DNA of 64,000 nucleotides, from the NCBI GenBank assembly GCA_014773175.1, contig VXCM01000408.1, positions 386,615 through 450,614 of the forward strand, read 5' to 3'. Position 1 is the stretch's first letter; every line of letters begins with the position of its first letter. The position numbers were made by a program, and so were the translations under genes. The notes below the pieces were generated by a model. It was not told the origin of the DNA. It ran no database searches and saw only the letters and a list, made by a program, of their open reading frames with translations. The DNA comes from Lucifuga dentata. Its lineage: Eukaryota > Chordata > Actinopteri > Ophidiiformes > Bythitidae. Of the stretch, positions 58,470 to 64,000 are shown piece by piece.

Positions 58470-60507
58470 GCAGTTGTGAATGAGAACAATCTTTTATTGG
58501 TGTTTTTGGGAAAACTTGACTACATCCAAATAACCAGCACTTACAGGCTGGGCACTATGGACACCACTGATGCAGCAGGATAGTTGTAGTTCAGTTAAGA
58601 GTCACTACGAGATTTATAAACCACATCTGTGAGGATTTTAGAGACTAAATCCAGGTGGGAGAGCAAACACTGATTGAGCTGAAAGAAACCAACAGGGAGC
58701 ATATACATAGTGAGCACAGTCCATAATCAACTGGAGAGCATAAAGAGAGGTAAATCAAGTCGACATGTACAAGATATGGATCCGTTTGTGAGACCTGTGG
58801 TCAAAGAGGTGCTGCCCAGTGGGGGAGGCTGAGTTGCGGTAAAGAGTCTGTAGCAGAACTGAATATCTGGAGACAGAAGGTTTTTCTATTTGAATAGTCT
58901 TTCTGAGGAACACATAAGATCAGAGATATTTCAAGGTGCAATAAATCATGTTCACCCAAAGAAAGAAAACTGTCCAATAATAAAGAACAGCAACAATAAA
59001 AGGGATAACAACCATCGTAATCATAACAATAATAATATCAGTATAAGTAACTATTCATTGTGGTCATTAAGGAGATTATAAACACACTCTATCACTAGTT
59101 TGGCCAGTCCTCCACACTCCACCCCCAAGACCATACATAGTGTACCAAAGCCCTGTGTAGGTGCTGTGGCTCCACAAGACATTAAAAGATACAGTAAGGA
59201 CTGCTGTAATGAAAAACAACATTAAATATCAGCAAGCTTTGTGAGTCAACACAGGAAGTTTTGGCTTTTATTCATCACAGAAATCTGAGAGATTAACACC
59301 ATTCCACTCAATAGGGAGTGCTCAACATATCTCCTAGAAATCATCGAATACGCAATATTTAAGTGTGTTCATAAAGTACAGTAGGCTAATTATGACATGC
59401 TGGGGAAATGTATTACTACTTCAGAGCGTGTCATAGCTGTGAGGTTTAACTACTCCATGTACCGTTGAGGTACAAGAGGAAAACAGGTGTGACGTTATTG
59501 AAACAGTTAGCATATAACTCATGGGAGAGGTGAGAGGAGGTGGAAATAGACACTGGATATAGAAACACAGGAAGGGTAATGATGTCCTAATAAAGAGAAG
59601 AACAAGGTCCTGTGTTACCCAGGGTAAGATAGGGTAAGATATTAAACACCAGAGTACAGTAAAAGCACCTGATAGGGAAAAGAGAGAAAGTTTCAAAGAT
59701 ACGAGTTTGGGTTAGACAAAGTTGTACCCATCTCAGAAAAACAAGACTGTTGTACAAATGGCTAATATTGGTAGGGTTTGGTAGACGGGGAACTTAAGCA
59801 CCAAACTAGTTACACAGGATCACTTTGCTCTATTAAAAATGTAAAAGACTGGTCTAGAAAAGTATCGAGGATAGTGCTGGACTGTACACAGTGTCTCTCA
59901 TTCTGTCTTCTCTCTCTGTCTCAGCATGCCCATTCCCAGTGACAGAAACGTAACAGGAATAATTAAGTGCTTGAGTAAAATCCACAAAAATGTCAAACTA
60001 TACGATTTTAAGATTATTTTGCTCTCTATATTACAAATGATACATGCATCCTAGCCCCTGCTGCTGCATCCCGACTATAATCAAGTCTATACCCGGCAAA
60101 GGTTGACCATCTGTTAAAACATCTCGTGACTCGTCTATGATACAAAGGTATTTACCATAGCATTCTGTGTCTCTATGTCCCAGTCATGTAGAAAATATAC
60201 AAAATTATTCTCCAAATTTGCTCTCCCTCTAATTTTTCTTAAGTATTATAAAAATATACAATTCTCCAATAACAAAACTCTTAAAAGTCACATCTTTCAT
60301 CTGTTAAATTAATCTCTCCGCTTTTAAGAGCACCCACCAAAACAAGACACCTGAGCTTCAATACACATACCTCCTCCTTTTCTCATACATTCATCATTAT
60401 CATAATAATCTCCTCATCACCCCATGTCCATCATACCACCCTAAAAATTAGTCTTTATAATTAATCCATCTCAATCCTCCTCTCCCTGCTTTTGCTCCAC
60501 CCCTTCA
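58470..60507 (-). other. dbp: dbp 3' UTR, about 2 kb
   Basis: No coding signal between the TGA and a minus-strand AATAAA at 58493-58498. The stretch is AT-rich and contains no recognised element. Confidence 0.5.
58493..58498 (-). terminator. dbp: Polyadenylation signal AATAAA, dbp
   Basis: Plus-strand TTTATT inside ATCTTTTATTGG. The most distal convincing signal before the sushi gene's first exon. Confidence 0.4.
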
Positions 60508-60723
60508 TCACTGGTCAGCGAGACGGTTCTCGTATTTACTAAGGATGTTGCGACAGCGGCCAAGTTCCTTCCGCATCTCAGCCACTTCCTGTCGGAGGGC
60601 AGCATTCTCTCTCTCCAGGTAAGCAGCACGCACTGATATTTGGTTCTCCTTAAGACGGCGAGCATCTCTGGAACGCTTTGCTGCTTCGTTGTTTTTGTAT
60701 CTCCTGCTCCAGTACTTGTCATC
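60508..60723 (-). CDS. dbp: dbp last coding exon: bZIP
   Basis: CTCTTAG acceptor, then 71 codons and TGA. Basic region [13 protein letters not shown] is intact, with zipper heptads through [20 protein letters not shown]. Confidence 0.95.
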   Translation of the reverse strand, partial: DDKYWSRRYKNNEAAKRSRDARRLKENQISVRAAYLERENAALRQEVAEMRKELGRCRNILSKYENRLADQ

Positions 60724-62077
60724 CTAAGAGAATAGGTGGGAAAATAGTATACACTGATTATTTAAGTAGAATACAACTTATCGATAGCTATATTATTATA
60801 TACATATCAATTTGTTCTTATCAAAATGTCTACCTCCATACTAGTCATTTTATTTTGCGGTATGGTATAAATCAAATAAACTTTTCTTCTTTTCTTGTTT
60901 CCAAAAGTCAGAGGGATTAGTCGAAATAATGAATAAGTTTCTCAAAAATTCTTCAAAACTGCATTGTTTGGAAATAGTCTTTATAGTCAAAATCCTGTGT
61001 TGTTATTGAGAATGTGGGTATTTGGCCATGAATGAGTGTAAGACACAACTACAGTGTTTGAGATCAAATGAAGTGTGCAAACACATCACAACACACACGA
61101 CACTGTTGGGAAAAATGTTTTGTGTTCCTCATAACTCATCAATAATACAAATCCAGCATCTGAATAGTATTCCAACACTGAGCTGGCATTGTGAGTCTAA
61201 CTCTGCAACTTTTACTTTGTATGCTTAACAGTAACAAAGATAGTGACTAGTTTAATATTTGTAAATTATTACTGCAGTTAAATACAGCCTTATAGCTCAA
61301 GTTTATGACTGCTATTAACATCCCACGTAAATTTATTAAATGAAATTCATTCACTGCTAACAATATGTGTGCATATCTACCTCATTATCGACAGAGGCCA
61401 GCAAAGCAGATGAAACTTCTAGGACTACTGCAAGATAATTGTTTTTTTTTTTTCAAATTACAGTCATCCATCCATAATCTTGTCAGTCTTTCCCCCTCAG
61501 ACTTTGACTGTGTCTTGTGTCTTGAGTATCGCGGAGTGTTTGCGTAGGAGCATGCAATTATCATGAAATTCCCATGGTTCATTTGAATTATAGAATCTAA
61601 TATGCCTATAATATTATGCATGTTATATTTCTACTGTTGAAGTGATCATCTGTGTGACATTTTGGCATTTAAAGACAGATAATTTGGGATCAGATTTTAT
61701 TAGCCATCACTGCCTATCACTGAACATGGCATGGCAAGATGCAATGCACAAGAAGCCACTGATACCCGACACTGTCCTGCTGTTCCGGTGAAGACTCTGG
61801 GCTGTGCTCACCTTCATGTTATCGGGCACTAGCACCTTGCGGGCCTTCTTGATCATTGGCTGAGGTTTGAGATCATCTTCGCTTAAGGAGTGCCTCCTGG
61901 GGTCATAGGACTGCTGGTCAGAGCTGTTGGACAGAGCCAGTTCTGAAGAATCAAGGTCAAACATTCCCATCGCATCTGGCCCGCTGCCCGTGGGCGTTAG
62001 CAGAGGTGGACAGGAGGAGGAGGAGGAGCAGGAGGGAGACGGTGACTCACAGGAGTCGTTCATATGTGTCTGACTCC
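60508..62077 (-). CDS. dbp: PAR-bZIP transcription factor, DBP-like, last two coding exons (5' part outside window or unseen)
   Basis: Two exons (62077-61812 and 60723-60508) join in phase. The first encodes a Ser-rich stretch, [14 protein letters not shown] and the PAR segment [17 protein letters not shown] with [14 protein letters not shown]. The second encodes the basic region [20 protein letters not shown], fork [10 protein letters not shown] and a leucine zipper ending [13 protein letters not shown]. The protein would bind D-box sites (TTAYGTAA) as a dimer and act in circadian output. [12 protein letters not shown] matches DBP/TEF rather than HLF (YWARRRKNNMAA), while [11 protein letters not shown] is HLF-like. 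Proximity to mamstr favours DBP over TEF. Upstream exons encoding the N-terminal activation domain were not found before base 64000. Confidence 0.85.
61812..62077 (-). CDS. dbp: dbp exon: PAR domain
   Basis: The acceptor CTTCCAG is followed by 88 codons ending VLVPDNMK at donor GTGAGC. It contains the proline- and acid-rich PAR motif [17 protein letters not shown]. Confidence 0.92.
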
Positions 62078-64000
62078 CTGGAAGACAGAAAGAGAAATCT
62101 ATTTAACATGCATACCGAAATGGATTCTACTGTGCTACTTAGCCTAAGTGGCTGGTACCAGACACTAAAAAGCAATCCAGACATATGCAGTAGTGCATTA
62201 TGTTGACCACCAGATGGAAGCAGAGAACTATTACTTTCTTTCCATTAAAAACAAAAAAAGAATTCCCATGCCTTGGATGGATCCCAAATCGCTGAGCTGA
62301 TTTTTCGATCACCTTGTAATTCATAGACAGTACGTAAAAATTTCAGGGGGACAGTTACATTTAAAGAATAAAGTATCACAATATATTTACTACTCCTAAA
62401 AAATTATGAAAGTAGCCATCATTTTCCTAGGGAGCCTATTTAATCTCATTTAGTACCAAACTTTATAGACAACTGCTATATCAAACCTGACACATAAGGA
62501 CAGTCACATGACTCTGGTTAAATCAGTGAATATATATAATGTTGGTTACCTATTATCAACCAAACAGTGAGATGTTCTTAGAAAGACACAGACAATATTC
62601 CAATTATTTAACTAAATACTAAAAGAGAAAGTGAAAATGTTATGTAACTTTCTACCCTCCCCTTTAAATCAGTTTCTTTAAGTGGGGCCAATATGGGGCT
62701 ACAACACACCACACCCCCTTTAAGGCCCAATACACCTTACTCAAACTGTCAGGGCACACACACCCCTCATCTGTTCCTATATATCTCCAACAGTCTTATC
62801 TATGGCTAATTTGTTCTGAAAATATCAAATATTATGTATTATAAATATATAACAAAATCAGGAGAACTACATGGAGGAAGTGATTGTAAACATTAAGCTA
62901 ACTGCTAAATACCAATATATGTCTAATTAAAAGAGATATGAAAGTCACAACTTTTATATTTTAGATTCTTAATGTAAAATAAAGGATGATTCAAAACTGT
63001 AACAGAAAAACCAGATACAATTCCAGAGCCAAGTCACAACCAATGGCAAACACGGAGAACTTATATAAGTTAAAACTCCCTGACAGGGATAGATGGACAC
63101 TAAGCATGTCAATTGCTTAACACCACAAAACTGTGGCCTTCAAAATGGCCACAGAATTGCATCAACACCTTCATAACACAGTCTCAACAAAAACTGTATG
63201 CCTTGAGTTTCACAAAGCTGTAATCATTGCAAGCCTAGCATGTGGAAACACTCGTATCCAAGAGCAATGTGAAAAGTGCACAGCCTGGTGGAGCAAGGGT
63301 TACAAAACCTTAACCCCTGGGCCATGAGGAAAAGTAATATATCTGATGACTCATCAGTTTCTGTATTCAGTTGATCTGAGAACAACAAAAGCAAAGCAAT
63401 GCCTGTTGCCACAAGATAAACAAATATCAGCTGATCTGAAATACATGGACAGATATCTATGACATAAGTCAAGGTAATTTGAGGGCATGTTTCCATACCA
63501 TGCCACAGTGCATACTGTTCCTCCATGATGTCCTCACATTCCATGATGATAATATCTGCACAGCACTTGCCAACAAATTAAAGAGTGCTTTCACAAACAC
63601 ATGTGAGATTATGTTAAACACCACCCATTGTCCTCTGTGTATCTCTAAATCAGATTTGACTGATTAGCACAGCTTCAAGCAGAGAGCAGCAACTCCTCAG
63701 TGAAACCAGCTGCTGTCATGTTTAGAAAGACTGAAAATCCTCCTCCCATTCTTGCTATATTGTTGACTAGCTCGGCTTTTTGGGACAAAGGAAAAATAGA
63801 TTTTTCTGCATGTGTGTTAAACAGCAGGATTTAATTTTTTGAAGAAAAAAAGTCTAAGTTTTCTCCACACACACTGTTCGGGACTTGTACAACAACATTC
63901 CAAACAGGAGTGCAGCTTGTGAAGAAAAGGCTTCTCTCTCTCTCGCTCTCTCTATTAGGTACATGATATTCATATGCTGTTCATTCACTTCTATTTTTCA
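62078..64000. other. dbp: Probable dbp intron, nothing recognised
   Basis: Upstream (on the minus strand) of the PAR exon. No segment resembling the DBP/TEF/HLF N-terminal activation exon was found; that exon probably lies beyond the window. Confidence 0.4.

Noticed and set aside
63224..63544. 106-codon minus-strand frame as the missing dbp N-terminal exon
   Set aside because: No resemblance to the conserved activation-domain segment of PAR-bZIP proteins, and no suitable splice donor in phase was identified.
1..64000. tRNA, rRNA or CRISPR features
   Set aside because: No tRNA box A/B pairs, rRNA-like sequence or regularly spaced repeats were recognised by reading; a covariance-model scan was not possible.

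Overview
The window looks like a teleost fish chromosome, probably a percomorph. Coding sequence is split into small exons with GT/AG introns. The intergenic DNA is AT-rich and full of CA/CT microsatellites, and it carries Tc1/mariner, TTAA-target and hAT-like DNA transposon remnants typical of fish. All genes are vertebrate families. Exons were joined by hand from splice sites, and reading phase is continuous across every junction used.

Layout. (1) 279-7681, plus strand: the last nine coding exons of a PITPNC1-type phosphatidylinositol transfer protein, including an 8-nt microexon; its 5' exon lies outside the window. (2) About 8.6-28.4 kb: gene-poor DNA with two copies of a TTAA-flanked MITE (a third copy ends at base 186), a nested hAT-like insertion and a broken Tc1-like transposon (18553-19802). 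(3) 28525-37959, minus strand: a complete 15-exon, 825-residue myocardin-family coactivator, best read as mamstr. (4) 43743-46814, minus: a two-exon, 972-residue four-finger C2H2 protein with a CtBP-type PLDLS motif. (5) 49246-57634, minus: an eight-exon, 383-residue secreted protein with a Cys-rich WAP-like module, three sushi domains and a C-terminal domain like domain V of apolipoprotein H. (6) 60508-62077, minus: the last two coding exons of a PAR-bZIP factor, best read as dbp.

The genes do not form a pathway or operon. What links them is position: in human, myocardin-family and PAR-bZIP genes also lie near each other (MAMSTR with DBP on 19q13.33, MRTFA with TEF on 22q13). The mamstr to dbp interval here therefore looks like a conserved paralogous block with a zinc-finger gene and a sushi gene inside it. 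The least familiar item is the WAP-like/sushi/apoH-V protein. Several single-N joins are flanked by exact duplicates of the adjoining sequence and look like unmerged assembly overlaps.
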